Source: Bradyrhizobium ivorense
GTDB taxonomy: Bacteria > Pseudomonadota > Alphaproteobacteria > Rhizobiales > Xanthobacteraceae
NCBI RefSeq assembly: GCF_900696085.1
Contig: NZ_CAADFC020000011.1
Location: forward strand, 124,001-188,000
DNA length: 64,000 bases
Direction of reading: 5' to 3'
A model generated the notes under the pieces. The model did no database searches. It saw only the letters and a program-made list of their open reading frames with translations, and was not told the origin of the DNA. Both the position numbers and the translations under genes were made by a program. Shown one piece after another: positions 43,504 to 52,561 of this stretch. Numbering within the stretch: the stretch's first letter is position 1; each line of letters begins with the position of its first letter.

Positions 43504-45396
43504 TCAAAGGAAGCCGATCGATAGCCAGGGCACGGCGGCAACGATCAGCGTGCCGATCAGGAGTGCGATCATGTAGCCCACGATCGGCTTCATGCCCTCG
43601 TCCGGATTGATGCGGCTGATGGCGCAGGCCGCGTAATAGCCGACGCCGAATGGCGGCGCGAACAGGCCGATGCCCATGGCAAGAACGACGACCATCGCGT
43701 AGTGGACGTCGTGCACTCCGACCTGCCGCGCGATCGGGAACAGCAGAGGACCGAACAGAACGATGGCCGGGATTCCCTCCAGCACGCTGCCGAGGATCAC
43801 GAAGGTCACGATCGTCACGGCCAGGAAGACGGGGACCCCGCCGGGAAGGCTGGTCATGAATTTGGCCAGAGAGGCAGAAAATCCCGACTGGGTCAGCGCC
43901 CATGCCATGCCCGTCGCCGCGCCGATAATGAGCAGGATCGCCCCCGACAGCGACGCCGTCTCGACCAGCATCGGATAGATACGACGCCAATCGAACTGCC
44001 TATAGATGAACAGACCCGCGCAGACCGAGTACAGGATGCCGATGGTTGAGACCTCGGTTGCCGTCGCGACGCCTTCGACGACGGCGGTCCGGATCACGAA
44101 TGGCAAGGCGATAGCGGGTATCGCGATGCCAAAGGCGCGGCCGATCTCCCGCCCTGCTGCCCTTTTGACATGGGACAGGTCCTCGCGGCGGTATCGCCAC
44201 CACACGACGGCCGCGAGCATGACCGCGAGCACCAAGCCCGGAAGCAACCCGCCGGTGAACAGAGCCGAGATCGACACGCCGGTCACCGATCCGATCGTGA
44301 TCAGAACCAGTGACGGCGGGATGGTCTCGGTCTGCGCTCCCGTGGCCGCCAGGAGCGCAACGAGATCGCCGGGCTTGGCGCCGCGCTGCCGCATTTCGGG
44401 AAACAGCACCGGAGCGACTGCCGCCATGTCCGCCGCCTTGGAGCCCGAGATGCCCGAGACCAGGTACATCGCACCAACCAGCACGTAGTGCAGACCGCCG
44501 CGGACGTGCCCCAAGAGGCTCGCCAGGAACCCGACCATGGCCCGCGCCATGCCCGTCATCTCGATCAGAAGGCCGAGGAAGACGAAGAGCGGCACGGCGA
44601 GCAGGATCAGGTGGCTCATGCCCTCATCCATTCGGCCGATCATCACCACATCGGGCGTGCTGGTCGTCAGGGCGAGGTAGCCGACGGTGGCGAGGCCGAA
44701 TGCGAACGCAATGGGGACGGCCGCAAAGACCATCGCACCGACGACGAAGACGAAGAAGATCAGAAGGTTTAGATTGCCGAGCGGCTTCAAGGCCGGCGCC
44801 AGAAGAACGAACGTTCCGATGATGCCAGCGACGATCGCGAGCGAAGCCAGCAAGCTGCGCAGGCTCGCAATGCGGATGAGCCGGAGAACTGCGGCGATCA
44901 GCATCAGCGCGATCCCGGTCGGCAGCGCCGCCGCACGCCAGCTGTTGACGATCTCGAGCGCCGGCGTCGTGACGAAGGCCTCGTCGGCGGCGAATTCATA
45001 GGCCGGCCAGACCACAAGCACGAGGAATGCCAGCGATGCCGCGGCCGCCACAACATCCAGGAATGCGCGAACCTCCGCATTGAGAACACCGATGATGGCG
45101 GTCATCCGCATATGCTCGCCGCGCTGGAACGCGATCACGGATCCGAGCATGGCGAGCCAGAGGAAGAGAATGCCAGCGAGTTCGTCGGACCAGATGATCG
45201 GCGAACGGAACACGTATCGACCCACGATGCCCGAGGACAGCACTGCGATCTCTGCCAGCACCAGTAGTGCTGCCGGGATAGCGACGACATGACCCAGCAC
45301 AGTGTTCGCCGTGACCACCCAACTGCGCAAGCCTGCTTGAGACGCGCCGGCCACCATACCGGCATCGACATGCGGCGTATGGCTCATGCTGGTCAT
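43504..45396 (-). CDS. TRAP transporter permease, fused small (DctQ) and large (DctM) subunits
   Basis: A 630-residue inner-membrane protein. The first 190 residues form the four-helix DctQ part (FRSPIIWSDELAGILFLWLA and GSVIAFQRGEHMRM). The remainder is DctM with about 12 helices: HLILLAVPLFVFLGLLIEMT, GISGSKAADMAAVAPVLFPE and ATGAQTETIPPSLVLITIGS. It imports an organic acid or sugar acid with Na+ using the periplasmic DctP encoded just upstream. ATG 45396 overlaps the dctP stop (ATGA). Intact and of usual length for fused QM permeases. Confidence 0.92.
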   Translation of the reverse strand: MTSMSHTPHVDAGMVAGASQAGLRSWVVTANTVLGHVVAIPAALLVLAEIAVLSSGIVGRYVFRSPIIWSDELAGILFLWLAMLGSVIAFQRGEHMRMTAIIGVLNAEVRAFLDVVAAAASLAFLVLVVWPAYEFAADEAFVTTPALEIVNSWRAAALPTGIALMLIAAVLRLIRIASLRSLLASLAIVAGIIGTFVLLAPALKPLGNLNLLIFFVFVVGAMVFAAVPIAFAFGLATVGYLALTTSTPDVVMIGRMDEGMSHLILLAVPLFVFLGLLIEMTGMARAMVGFLASLLGHVRGGLHYVLVGAMYLVSGISGSKAADMAAVAPVLFPEMRQRGAKPGDLVALLAATGAQTETIPPSLVLITIGSVTGVSISALFTGGLLPGLVLAVMLAAVVWWRYRREDLSHVKRAAGREIGRAFGIAIPAIALPFVIRTAVVEGVATATEVSTIGILYSVCAGLFIYRQFDWRRIYPMLVETASLSGAILLIIGAATGMAWALTQSGFSASLAKFMTSLPGGVPVFLAVTIVTFVILGSVLEGIPAIVLFGPLLFPIARQVGVHDVHYAMVVVLAMGIGLFAPPFGVGYYAACAISRINPDEGMKPIVGYMIALLIGTLIVAAVPWLSIGFL

Positions 45397-46418
45397 GATA
45401 GCTGGCCCGCCGCTTTTTCGAGCTGCGACCATGCCTCCTCGCCGAACTTGGCTTTCCAATCGGCGTAGAAGCTGGTTTTAGACAAAGCTTGGCGGAAGGC
45501 GGCGCGATCGACTTCGATGAACTTGAGACCTTTGGCCGAGAGATCAGTGCGCAACGACTGGCTGAGTTTTGCGATGTCGGCCCGCTGATCGACTGCGGAG
45601 CGGTCGAGCTCGCGTGTCACGATCTGCTGCAGGTCCTTGGGCAGTCGCTCGAAGGCACGCTTGTTGCCGAGGATCCAGTAGCCGTCCCAGACGTGCCCGG
45701 TCAGGCTGCAGATGCTCTGCACCTCATAGAGCCGAGCGGTCGCGATGATCGGCAATGGATTCTCCTGCCCGTCGACGACCTTGGTCTGCAACGCGGAATA
45801 GACCTCGTTGAAGTTGATCGGGGTCGGCCCGGCGCCGAGCGCCTTGAACAGCGAGGTCAAAAGCGGCGCCGGCGGAACGCGGATCTGGAAATTCTTGAGA
45901 TCATCCGGCGTGCGCACCTCGCGGCCGGACGAGGTGACCTGGCGAAAGCCGTTGTCCCAGGCCCTCGAGACCGCCATGATCGGTGTCTTGGCGATCTGCG
46001 CCCGAATGTAGGTGCCGAGGTCGCCGTCCATCGCCTTCCATACGCTGTCGTAGTCGGTGAATGCGAAGCCGGTGTTCACGATGCCGGCGCTCGGCACCAG
46101 GGTGGCAAGGATCGAGGAGGATTGGTTGAAGAACTCGACGCCGCCGCTGCGGACCTGGGTCAGCAGTTCGGTGTCGGAGCCGAGCTGATTGGCCGGGAAC
46201 AGCCTGATCTCCAGCCGGCCGCTGGTCGCTTCGCGGATGCGGTCGATCGCCTCCTGCGCCCGGATATTCACCGGATGGGTCGGATCCTGCCCGGTGGCGA
46301 ACTTGTAGACGAACTCGGCGGCTGATGCCGGGCGGGTCAGAATCCCGCAGAATGGCACGGCACTGGCCGCGAGCAACAGCGAACGGCGACTGATGTGTCC
46401 GGGCTTCGAGACAGTCAT
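45393..46418 (-). CDS. TRAP transporter substrate-binding protein (DctP type)
   Basis: A 341-residue periplasmic binding protein. The N-terminus HISRRSLLLAASAVPFCGI is a twin-arginine-like signal with cleavage after PASAA. The mature fold shows YKFATGQDPTHPVNIRAQEA, EIRLFPANQLGSDTELL, the ligand-binding Arg in LKNFQIRVPPAPLLTSLFKA, and GQENPLPIIATARLYEVQ. It should capture a carboxylated substrate for the fused permease. The first gene of the TRAP pair, it lies 180 bases after the transketolase genes on the same strand, so one operon is likely. Confidence 0.92.
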   Translation of the reverse strand: MTVSKPGHISRRSLLLAASAVPFCGILTRPASAAEFVYKFATGQDPTHPVNIRAQEAIDRIREATSGRLEIRLFPANQLGSDTELLTQVRSGGVEFFNQSSSILATLVPSAGIVNTGFAFTDYDSVWKAMDGDLGTYIRAQIAKTPIMAVSRAWDNGFRQVTSSGREVRTPDDLKNFQIRVPPAPLLTSLFKALGAGPTPINFNEVYSALQTKVVDGQENPLPIIATARLYEVQSICSLTGHVWDGYWILGNKRAFERLPKDLQQIVTRELDRSAVDQRADIAKLSQSLRTDLSAKGLKFIEVDRAAFRQALSKTSFYADWKAKFGEEAWSQLEKAAGQLS

Positions 46419-46597
46419 GTTTTCCTCCTGGTCCTGGATTGACGTTGTGCCGGCTGCATGAGCCGGTGCTGGCTTTCAGCTGTCCGGGCTCTTCGACCGC
46501 CCGCATTCGGGCAACAGCCATCGCTCGCCCGCCGCAACATGCAGCGGGCGGAACTCTTCACTCTGATTTGGCCTGACTGGCGCTCAGTGCCGGTGCG

Positions 46598-47608
46598 CTA
46601 AAGCCACTGCTTGATCTGCCTTGCGATCTCGGCGGTGGAAATGCCGTAGCGGTCGTGCAATGTCGGTAGTGCGCCGGCGTCAAGAAATTCGTCCGGCAGT
46701 GCAATTTGGCGGAAAGGCGGATGGACGCCTGAACGCATCAGGAGTGCGGCGACCGCCTCGCCGAGACCGCCAATCGTCGTGTGGTTTTCGGCAACGACGA
46801 CCAGGCGGCCTGACTTGCCGGCTTCACGCAGTATCGTCTCGGCATCGAGCGGCTTGATGGTCGGAACGTGGAGCACCGCAGCATCAACGCTGTCGTTTTT
46901 CAGGACTTGCACGGCCTCGAGCGCACGCATGGTCATGATGCCGGATGAGATGATCAGAACATCCTTCCCGTCACGGATCAGCTTGGCCTTGCCGAGCTCG
47001 AACCTGTAGTCGTATTCGTCCAGCACGACCGGCACCTGGCCACGCAGCAGGCGCATGTAGACAGGCCCCTGATGCGCCGCGATCGCGGGCACCAGCTGCT
47101 CGATTTCATGCGCATCGCAGGGGTCGATGACCGTCATGTTCGGCATGGCGCGAAACAGCGCGAGATCCTCTGCGGCCTGATGGCTCGGGCCATAGCCCGA
47201 GGTCAAGCCGGGCAATGCGCAAACGATCTTCACGTTGCGGTCTTCCTCCGCGATGGTCTGATGGATGAAGTCGTAGGCACGGCGCGAAGCGAACACCGCG
47301 TAGGTGGTTGCGAATGGCATGAAGCCTTCGGCGGCAAGACCGGAGGCCGCGCCGAACAAAAGCTGCTCAGCCATGCCCATCTGGTAATAGCGGTCCGGAA
47401 ATTCCTTCGCAAAGATATGCAGGTCGGTGTATTTGCCGAGATCGGCCGTCATGCCGACCACATCGGGACGGCTGCGGGCGAGCTCGACGAGCGCGTGTCC
47501 AAACGGCGCCGGTTTCGTTTTCTGTCCCTCAGACGCGATCGAGGCGATCATAGCCGAGGTGGTCAGGCGCGGCTTGCGCGGCTGGGGTGCTGATCTGACG
47601 GTCTTCAT
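46598..47608 (-). CDS. Transketolase, C-terminal subunit
   Basis: A 336-residue pyrimidine-binding and C-terminal half of a split transketolase. Motifs: FGHALVELARSRPDVVGMTA (start of the Pyr domain), PDRYYQMGMAEQLLFGAASG with the catalytic Glu contacting the ThDP pyrimidine, and the C-terminal domain GRLVVVAENHTTIGGLGEAV. It pairs with the product of the overlapping upstream gene. ATG 47608 overlaps that gene's stop (ATGA). Split transketolases of this kind serve dedicated sugar or sulfosugar pathways. Confidence 0.9.
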   Translation of the reverse strand: MKTVRSAPQPRKPRLTTSAMIASIASEGQKTKPAPFGHALVELARSRPDVVGMTADLGKYTDLHIFAKEFPDRYYQMGMAEQLLFGAASGLAAEGFMPFATTYAVFASRRAYDFIHQTIAEEDRNVKIVCALPGLTSGYGPSHQAAEDLALFRAMPNMTVIDPCDAHEIEQLVPAIAAHQGPVYMRLLRGQVPVVLDEYDYRFELGKAKLIRDGKDVLIISSGIMTMRALEAVQVLKNDSVDAAVLHVPTIKPLDAETILREAGKSGRLVVVAENHTTIGGLGEAVAALLMRSGVHPPFRQIALPDEFLDAGALPTLHDRYGISTAEIARQIKQWL

Positions 47609-48444
47609 GCCTGCCTCCCGGCTTCCAGCGCGGCCAGCGCGAGCTGCCATTCGTGCTGCTCGACCCGGATGAAATGGTTCTTCTCGCGCTGCTCAAGGAA
47701 AGGAACGCCCTTGCCCATCAGCGTGTCGGCGACGATCATCCGCGGTTTTGGCTCGGAATGGGACTTGGCGACATCGAACGCGGCAACCACGGCATCGAGA
47801 TCATTGCCATCGATCCGCTGCACGAACCAGCCGAAAGCCTGAAGCTTCTCGACCAGCGGCTCGAACGCCATCACCTGCGTCGACGGACCGTCGGCCTGCT
47901 GATTGTTGACGTCGACGATGCCGATCAGATTGTCAAGGTTGTAATGGCCCGCCGACTGGATGGCTTCCCAGACCGAGCCTTCATCGAGCTCGCCGTCGGA
48001 GAACAACGTGTACACCCGCGCGTCGGATTTCTTGCGCTTGAGCCCGAGGCCCATGCCGACGGCGATGCTGAGCCCAAGCCCGAGCGAGCCGCCCGACATT
48101 TCCATTCCCGGCGTGTAGGAGGCCATGCCCGACATCGGCAGGCGGCTCTCGTCGCTGCCATAGGTTTCGAGTTCTTCTTCGGGAACGATGCCTGCTTCGA
48201 TCAACGCCGCATAGAGCGCGATGGCATAGTGACCATTGGAGAGCAGGAAGCGGTCGCGTGCGTCCCAGGACGGATCTTCCGGCCGGTAGCGCATCGCGTG
48301 AAAATAGGCCACGGCAAGGACGTCGGAGATGTCCAGCGCCTGTGCGATATAGCCCTGGCCCTGAACCTCGCCCATGCGCAGGGCGTTGCGGCGAATGTTG
48401 TAGGCGCGGTCCGCTAGCTTGGGCGTGTTGGTCAGCGTTTCCAT
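47605..48444 (-). CDS. Transketolase, N-terminal subunit
   Basis: A 279-residue ThDP-binding half. The thiamine site is visible in TLFSDGELDEGSVWEAIQSA and NLIGIVDVNNQQADG (a G-D-G ... N-N type motif, here S-D-G). RDRFLLSNGHYAIALYAALI and GMASYTPGMEMSGGSLGLGL match the substrate-pocket segments. With the next gene it forms a complete transketolase that moves two-carbon ketol units. It is preceded by an SDR dehydrogenase gene 25 bases upstream, which suggests a catabolic operon. Confidence 0.9.
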   Translation of the reverse strand: METLTNTPKLADRAYNIRRNALRMGEVQGQGYIAQALDISDVLAVAYFHAMRYRPEDPSWDARDRFLLSNGHYAIALYAALIEAGIVPEEELETYGSDESRLPMSGMASYTPGMEMSGGSLGLGLSIAVGMGLGLKRKKSDARVYTLFSDGELDEGSVWEAIQSAGHYNLDNLIGIVDVNNQQADGPSTQVMAFEPLVEKLQAFGWFVQRIDGNDLDAVVAAFDVAKSHSEPKPRMIVADTLMGKGVPFLEQREKNHFIRVEQHEWQLALAALEAGRQA

Positions 48445-48468
48445 CGATCTGGACCTTGTCTTGCTGGC

Positions 48469-49218
48469 TCAGTGGATGAGCATGCCGCCGTTGACGTCGA
48501 TCACGGCACCAGTCACGTAGGCGGAGAGATCCGAGGCCAGGAAGGTGTAGATGCCGGCGACTTCGTCTGCCGTGCCAAGACGATTGAGCGGAATGCCTTC
48601 CAGGATCTTCGCCCTCATCTCGTCCGTCAGCTTGCCCGCGGTAATATCGGTGCCGATCAGGCCGGGTGTCACGCAATTGACGCGGATGCCGTCCGGGCCG
48701 AACTCACGGGCCATCGCCTTGGCGAGACCGAGCACGCCAGCCTTGGCCGCCGAATAATGCGGGCCGCCAAAAATTCCGCCGCCGCGCTGGGCCGAAACCG
48801 AGGACATGCAGGCGATCGATCCGGACTTGCGCGCGCGCATGTGCGGGATCACCGCCTGGGAGAGGAACAGAATGCCCTTCAGATTGACGTCCTGGATGCG
48901 ATCCCAATCAGCCGGCGAGATATCAAGGAACTTCACCGGCTGGGTGATGCCGGCGTTGTTGATGAGAATATCGATGCTTCCGAAGGATTCGATCGTGCGA
49001 GCGACGGCATGCTCGCAGGATGATTTGTCGGCGACGTCGCATCGCAGCCCAATGTGGGACGTGCCAAGCGAAGCCGCGCCGTCCGCCGCCGCGCTCGCGT
49101 CAATGTCGAGAATGGCGACCCGAGCGCCCTCGGCGGCGAACCGCCGTGCCGTGGCCAGCCCGATGCCGCGCGGCGATGCCGCGCCCGAAATGATGGCCGT
49201 CTTACCGCTGAGCAGCAT
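48469..49218 (-). CDS. SDR family NAD(P)-dependent oxidoreductase
   Basis: A 249-residue classical short-chain dehydrogenase. The nucleotide site is AIISGAASPRGIGLATARRF, with VAILDID after beta-2 suggesting NAD preference, then NNAGITQP, and the catalytic Ser, Tyr and Lys in CMSSVSAQRGGGIFGGPHYS with AAKAGVLGL. The end reads VTGAVIDVNGGMLIH. ATG 49218 has GGAGGAA upstream; the longer frame to 49278 is not needed. It is probably the first gene of the operon with the transketolase and TRAP genes and may oxidise the imported substrate. Confidence 0.9.
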   Translation of the reverse strand: MLLSGKTAIISGAASPRGIGLATARRFAAEGARVAILDIDASAAADGAASLGTSHIGLRCDVADKSSCEHAVARTIESFGSIDILINNAGITQPVKFLDISPADWDRIQDVNLKGILFLSQAVIPHMRARKSGSIACMSSVSAQRGGGIFGGPHYSAAKAGVLGLAKAMAREFGPDGIRVNCVTPGLIGTDITAGKLTDEMRAKILEGIPLNRLGTADEVAGIYTFLASDLSAYVTGAVIDVNGGMLIH

Positions 49219-49328
49219 CAGTTCCTCCCGCAAATTGTTTTTCCTTGGCAAGGCTAGGAATGCCCCGCGGACGCGCAACAGACAAACGCACAGTTGTCAC
49301 CAATCGATGAATCTGGTTCACTTATGGG

Positions 49329-50225
49329 ATGCTGTCGAATGTCCCGATATCGGCAATTCGCGCCTTTGAAGCCGCTGCTCGCACGGGATCATTCCGCGAT
49401 GCGGCGAATGAGCTTCACCTGACGCCGAGTGCCGTCAGTCATGCGATCCGCAAGCTGGAGGACACGCTTCGCACCGTTCTGTTCGAGCGCAGCGCGCGAT
49501 CGGTGCGGCTCACGCCGGCCGGCGAAAATCTGATGCGACACACGGGAGCGGCCTTCGATCAGCTTCGCCGTGGCCTTGAGGAAGTCGCCGCGCGCGGACC
49601 TCAATTGGTGCGCGTCCATTCGGCACCCAGTTTTGCTGCGCAGTGGCTTGCACCACGGCTTGCACAGTTTCTCACCGCTTTTCCGAAGCTCGAAGTCCGC
49701 CTGGCTGCGAGCACGGACTATGCTCGCTTCAGCAACGATGATTTTGATATCGACATCGTCTACGGTCCGCCGCGCGCAGAGGGCGTTGAGGTTATCCCTT
49801 TTCCAGAGGAGACGGTCACGCCGCTCTGTTCCCCCGCTCTGGCAAAATCGATCAGGAAGCCCGCCGACCTCCTCGATCAAACGCTCATCCGTTCAGACGT
49901 GAAGCAGGTTCAGTGGCACCAATGGTTCACTGCGAACGGATCGGAAGCGCCTGCGCTCCACGGCATGAGGTTCGATCGCAGCTTTCTAGCAATCGCAACG
50001 GCCGCCGAGGGATTGGGAGTAGCGTTGGAATCAACGCTTCTGGCCGAACGCGAACTGGCGAGCGGGCGATTGGTTGCGCCGCTGTCAGGACGCGCCAACG
50101 ATATCCGCTACGTCGGCCATCGCCTGATCTACCCGCGCGCCAGCCGACAAAGATCTGCGGTACGGGCCTTTGCAGATTGGCTCGTAGCGCAACTCGGTGG
50201 CGAGACCGCAGGTTCCTCGCACTAA
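49329..50225 (+). CDS. LysR-type transcriptional regulator (GcvA-like)
   Basis: A 298-residue regulator. The N-terminal winged helix-turn-helix is FEAAARTGSFRDAANELHLT then PSAVSHAIRKLEDTLRTVLF; the co-inducer domain follows with HSAPSFAAQWLAPRLAQFL and ATAAEGLGVALES. It is divergent from the SDR-transketolase-TRAP operon with 110 bases between the starts, the classic layout for a LysR regulator controlling its neighbour. Inducer unknown, probably the transported substrate or an intermediate. Confidence 0.9.
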   Translation: MLSNVPISAIRAFEAAARTGSFRDAANELHLTPSAVSHAIRKLEDTLRTVLFERSARSVRLTPAGENLMRHTGAAFDQLRRGLEEVAARGPQLVRVHSAPSFAAQWLAPRLAQFLTAFPKLEVRLAASTDYARFSNDDFDIDIVYGPPRAEGVEVIPFPEETVTPLCSPALAKSIRKPADLLDQTLIRSDVKQVQWHQWFTANGSEAPALHGMRFDRSFLAIATAAEGLGVALESTLLAERELASGRLVAPLSGRANDIRYVGHRLIYPRASRQRSAVRAFADWLVAQLGGETAGSSH

Positions 50226-50500
50226 GATCCAAGTCTGGCCGAGCATCGACTGCCAGGTCCAGCGTACCGGCGCGCGAGAGCACGAACGCCGACCTGCGGA
50301 AACTTGCTGATCACCTTCTCGATTTCGAACTGAATGGCCTGAGCCTGGGCCGGCGCTGTGCTCGGCACGCGCGCTTCACCTCCATGACGATGTTCTTTTC
50401 ATCGAGCGTCGGCGTGAACTCCTGCCCCAGGCGCGAGAACACGACGAGCGAGGCTGCGAAGAGGGCGGCGGCAGACGGCCCGAAATGGCTGGAACGCGAA
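50224..50500 (-). pseudogene. CzcA/CusA-type heavy-metal RND pump remnant
   Basis: The minus strand reads SAAALFAASLVVFSRLGQEF then TPTLDEKNIVMEVK, and after a frame change STAPAQAQAIQFEIEKVISK followed by FPQV. GQEF-x-P-x-LDE and E-x-V-x-x-FPQV are diagnostic for the periplasmic loop of heavy-metal RND pumps. Only this fragment is left, and it ends in stops. It shows that a metal-efflux gene was deleted at this edge. Confidence 0.72.
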
Positions 50501-50694
50501 CCCTGCATGGGGTTGGAACAGCAGCAGCCCAAGCAATTTGGAATCCCTGCTCTGTCCTGAGCGGTCGGAACGAGCAACCGAGTGCAAAGATTCGTCCTTG
50601 GCGGAAGAGGCCTCGATGCCAATGACGAAGGAGGCGAGCGTCAAACCGCACGCGACGCGGAAACGTGGCTTCGGCACCAAACGAAATGCAGCCC

Positions 50695-50973
50695 ATGAGC
50701 GAACGCAAGGGGCACGGGGAGGGACGAGCTGCTCCGCTTACTTTCGATGGCATCGATCTCCCCCTATTCCAATCCGCGGAGATCAGCTCCTCAGAAAGCT
50801 TGCTCGCCTTATTGGGCGCCAGATGGCACGCGAGCAGTTTGAATCAAGCCAAAGCGCACGGGCTCGGCTATCTCGCAGAGAAAAATCAATCGTCACTCGC
50901 GGGCAGCACTAAGCCGGGCGCGCGACATCTCTTCGCTCTTGTGCGCAACATGTGTGGTTGCAGGGCGATTTGA
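50695..50973 (+). CDS. Hypothetical protein, possibly truncated at an att-like site
   Basis: A 92-residue frame from ATG 50695, with segments APLTFDGIDLPLFQSAEISS and SLLALLGARWHASSLNQAKA. No family is recognised. Its last residues are translated from a tRNA-like 3' end (50955-50979), so the natural C-terminus seems replaced. No strong ribosome site is visible. It may be spurious. Confidence 0.3.
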   Translation: MSERKGHGEGRAAPLTFDGIDLPLFQSAEISSSESLLALLGARWHASSLNQAKAHGLGYLAEKNQSSLAGSTKPGARHLFALVRNMCGCRAI

Positions 50974-51028
50974 ACCCGTGAGCTAAGTCATTGATATCGT
51001 TGGAGGCAATATCGGTCAAAATAGCACC

Positions 51029-51060
51029 CCCAGCAAACCATTCGGATTGCTGGGTTTTTT
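51029..51060 (+). terminator. Rho-independent terminator-like hairpin
   Basis: CCCAGCAA (51029-51036), a ten-base loop, TTGCTGGG (51047-51054), then six T. The eight-pair stem with a T run is a good intrinsic terminator for plus-strand transcription. On the minus strand it lies just beyond the tRNA 3' end and may be the original tRNA terminator. Confidence 0.75.
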
Positions 51061-51067
51061 GCCCGCT

Positions 51068-51112
51068 TGGTTGCGGGGATAGGATTTGAACCTATGACCT
51101 TCAGGTTATGAG
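51068..51112 (-). other. 3' half of an initiator tRNA-Met(CAT) gene (attachment-site scar)
   Basis: The minus strand of 51068-51112 gives anticodon loop CTCATAA, stem CCTGAAGG, T-arm AGGTTCAAATCCT and acceptor CCCCGCAACCA. This is the 3' half of bacterial initiator tRNA as I know it. The 5' half (D-arm and first acceptor strand) is absent: sequence beyond 51112 is unrelated. A 45-base 3'-tRNA piece is what integration by a tyrosine recombinase leaves at one end of an island. Confidence 0.78.
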
Positions 51113-51228
51113 CAACTTCCGAAGCTGGAAAAACCTTAACGAATTCAACGATGGGCACCTCGGTATGTGCCAAATTTGTGCCATGCAGGTTTTCTGGCTG
51201 GGGATTACTGGGCGCCGCACGTCCCAGG

Positions 51229-51726
51229 TTAGGCTTGCGAAGCGAGGTTGCGGCAAGCTTCTTGTTCCTTCCGATTGAGTTCCGCGACGTAGGCCTTCAG
51301 TTCCGGATTGTCGTCAACGGCGAAGAAGCGCAGCGGCAGCGGGATCGGCTGGCCGCGCACCACGATCGGATCGGCCGTGTCATCGGGCAGGAATTTGATT
51401 TTCTTGCTGTGGTCGAGCGGCGCATGGCGCGGGTCAGGATAAGGCGTCACGTCCACGCGGTCTCCCTCGGGCGACACCCACACGGCATGATGGGTCAGGT
51501 AGATGTAGAGCGGGAGGCCTTCGATCTTCTGGGCGAAGCGGTGGTGGAACGTGTAGCCGCACTGCGCGCTGCCGCCGCTCTCGGCAATCTTGCGCGCGAC
51601 GTTACGAAAGCAATCGGTGGGCTGAGCCCAAGGCTCGGGCCTATGGGCTACCAGCTCGATAGCCTGCTGGCTCACTTCCTTGCCAATCGCTGCAAGAGTC
51701 GCATCGGGGAGCGATCTGACAGGCAT
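51229..51726 (-). CDS. Hypothetical protein
   Basis: A 165-residue protein from ATG 51726. Segments DCFRNVARKIAESGGSAQCG, YTFHHRF, HHAVWVSPEGDRVDVTPYPD and IKFLPDD resemble a conserved small family in which a W-V-P-G ... DVTP strand pair follows a Cys-containing helix; I do not know a function for it. It starts just after the end of the DUF5677 frame on the same strand, so both may be co-transcribed. The longer frame to 51840 overlaps that gene and is less likely. Confidence 0.6.
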   Translation of the reverse strand: MPVRSLPDATLAAIGKEVSQQAIELVAHRPEPWAQPTDCFRNVARKIAESGGSAQCGYTFHHRFAQKIEGLPLYIYLTHHAVWVSPEGDRVDVTPYPDPRHAPLDHSKKIKFLPDDTADPIVVRGQPIPLPLRFFAVDDNPELKAYVAELNRKEQEACRNLASQA

Positions 51727-51730
51727 GGGA

Positions 51731-52561
51731 TCACGCGGCCTTCGGTGGCATATCGGGGAAGGCTCCTGGCAATGTCGCGAAGCGCTGCACCTCTTGCTTG
51801 ATCCTGGCCGTGATGTCGGAACGGCCGGCGCTGTCCGCAAAGGGATCGGCCGCCCAGAGAAACAGCAGGCAAGCCGCGCTCAGCGTCTCCAGCAGCCCCT
51901 CCGGTCCCGGCGCCGACTTGAAAGAGGTGATCTACCCCTTGGCGTCTGCCAGGACGTAGCGGTCTAGGGTATTAAGGGTCGTATGCGTACCGTCGGATGA
52001 CAGCGAGCGATACATCAACTGGTAGAGGTCGGCGCAGCATTTCAGCGCCACGTCGGCCCAATTGATGTCGCGGAACTTCGCTCCCTTGGTTTTTTCCATG
52101 GCATCCACCGACGAGACCACGGCCTTCATCGCGGCCACATCCCCGGCCTTATAAGCAGCAAGATAGGCTGGATCGTCGAGAAGCACGCGGGCAGCCTTGC
52201 GCTGGTTGTAGTGGTGGGCCTCGATCAGCCGGTCGATGAAAGTGGCATCGGGATGCAGCGCATAAATGGCGATGGTCCCCTCGACGCCCGATCGAAGAAC
52301 GGCTCGCGCATCACCGACGAGCCCGCGCTCTGCGAGCAGAAGCGCGGACTGGAATGACTGGTGAACCCGCACAAACAACCCGTGTATGGCGAAGGCTGCG
52401 TTTTCTGACCGCGCGGTGGTCGCGTTCCGCAGCAGATCGAACCCGATGCGGTTCAAGTCGAGCGCGTAGTCGAACCATGCCTTGGTCGGCGCGGTGGTGC
52501 GTACCGCGCGCTGAAACAGCTCAAGATCGCGCGAGAAAAATCCATCAACTTCAAACGACAT
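51731..52561 (-). pseudogene. DUF5677-like protein with in-frame amber codon
   Basis: The frame opens at 52561 with SFEVDGFFSRDLELFQRAVR and continues through FVRVHQSFQSALLLAERGLV, GDARAVLRSGVEGTIAIYAL and HHYNQRKAARVLLDDPAYL, typical of DUF5677 helical proteins. At 51932-51934 a TAG interrupts it after VLADAKG, yet the same frame continues without a shift as SFKSAPGPEGLLETLSAACL, LFLWAADPFADSAGRSD and RFATLPGAFPDMP to TGA 51731-51733. One CAG-to-TAG change would explain this. The product is truncated to 209 residues unless the amber codon is suppressed. Confidence 0.65.
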
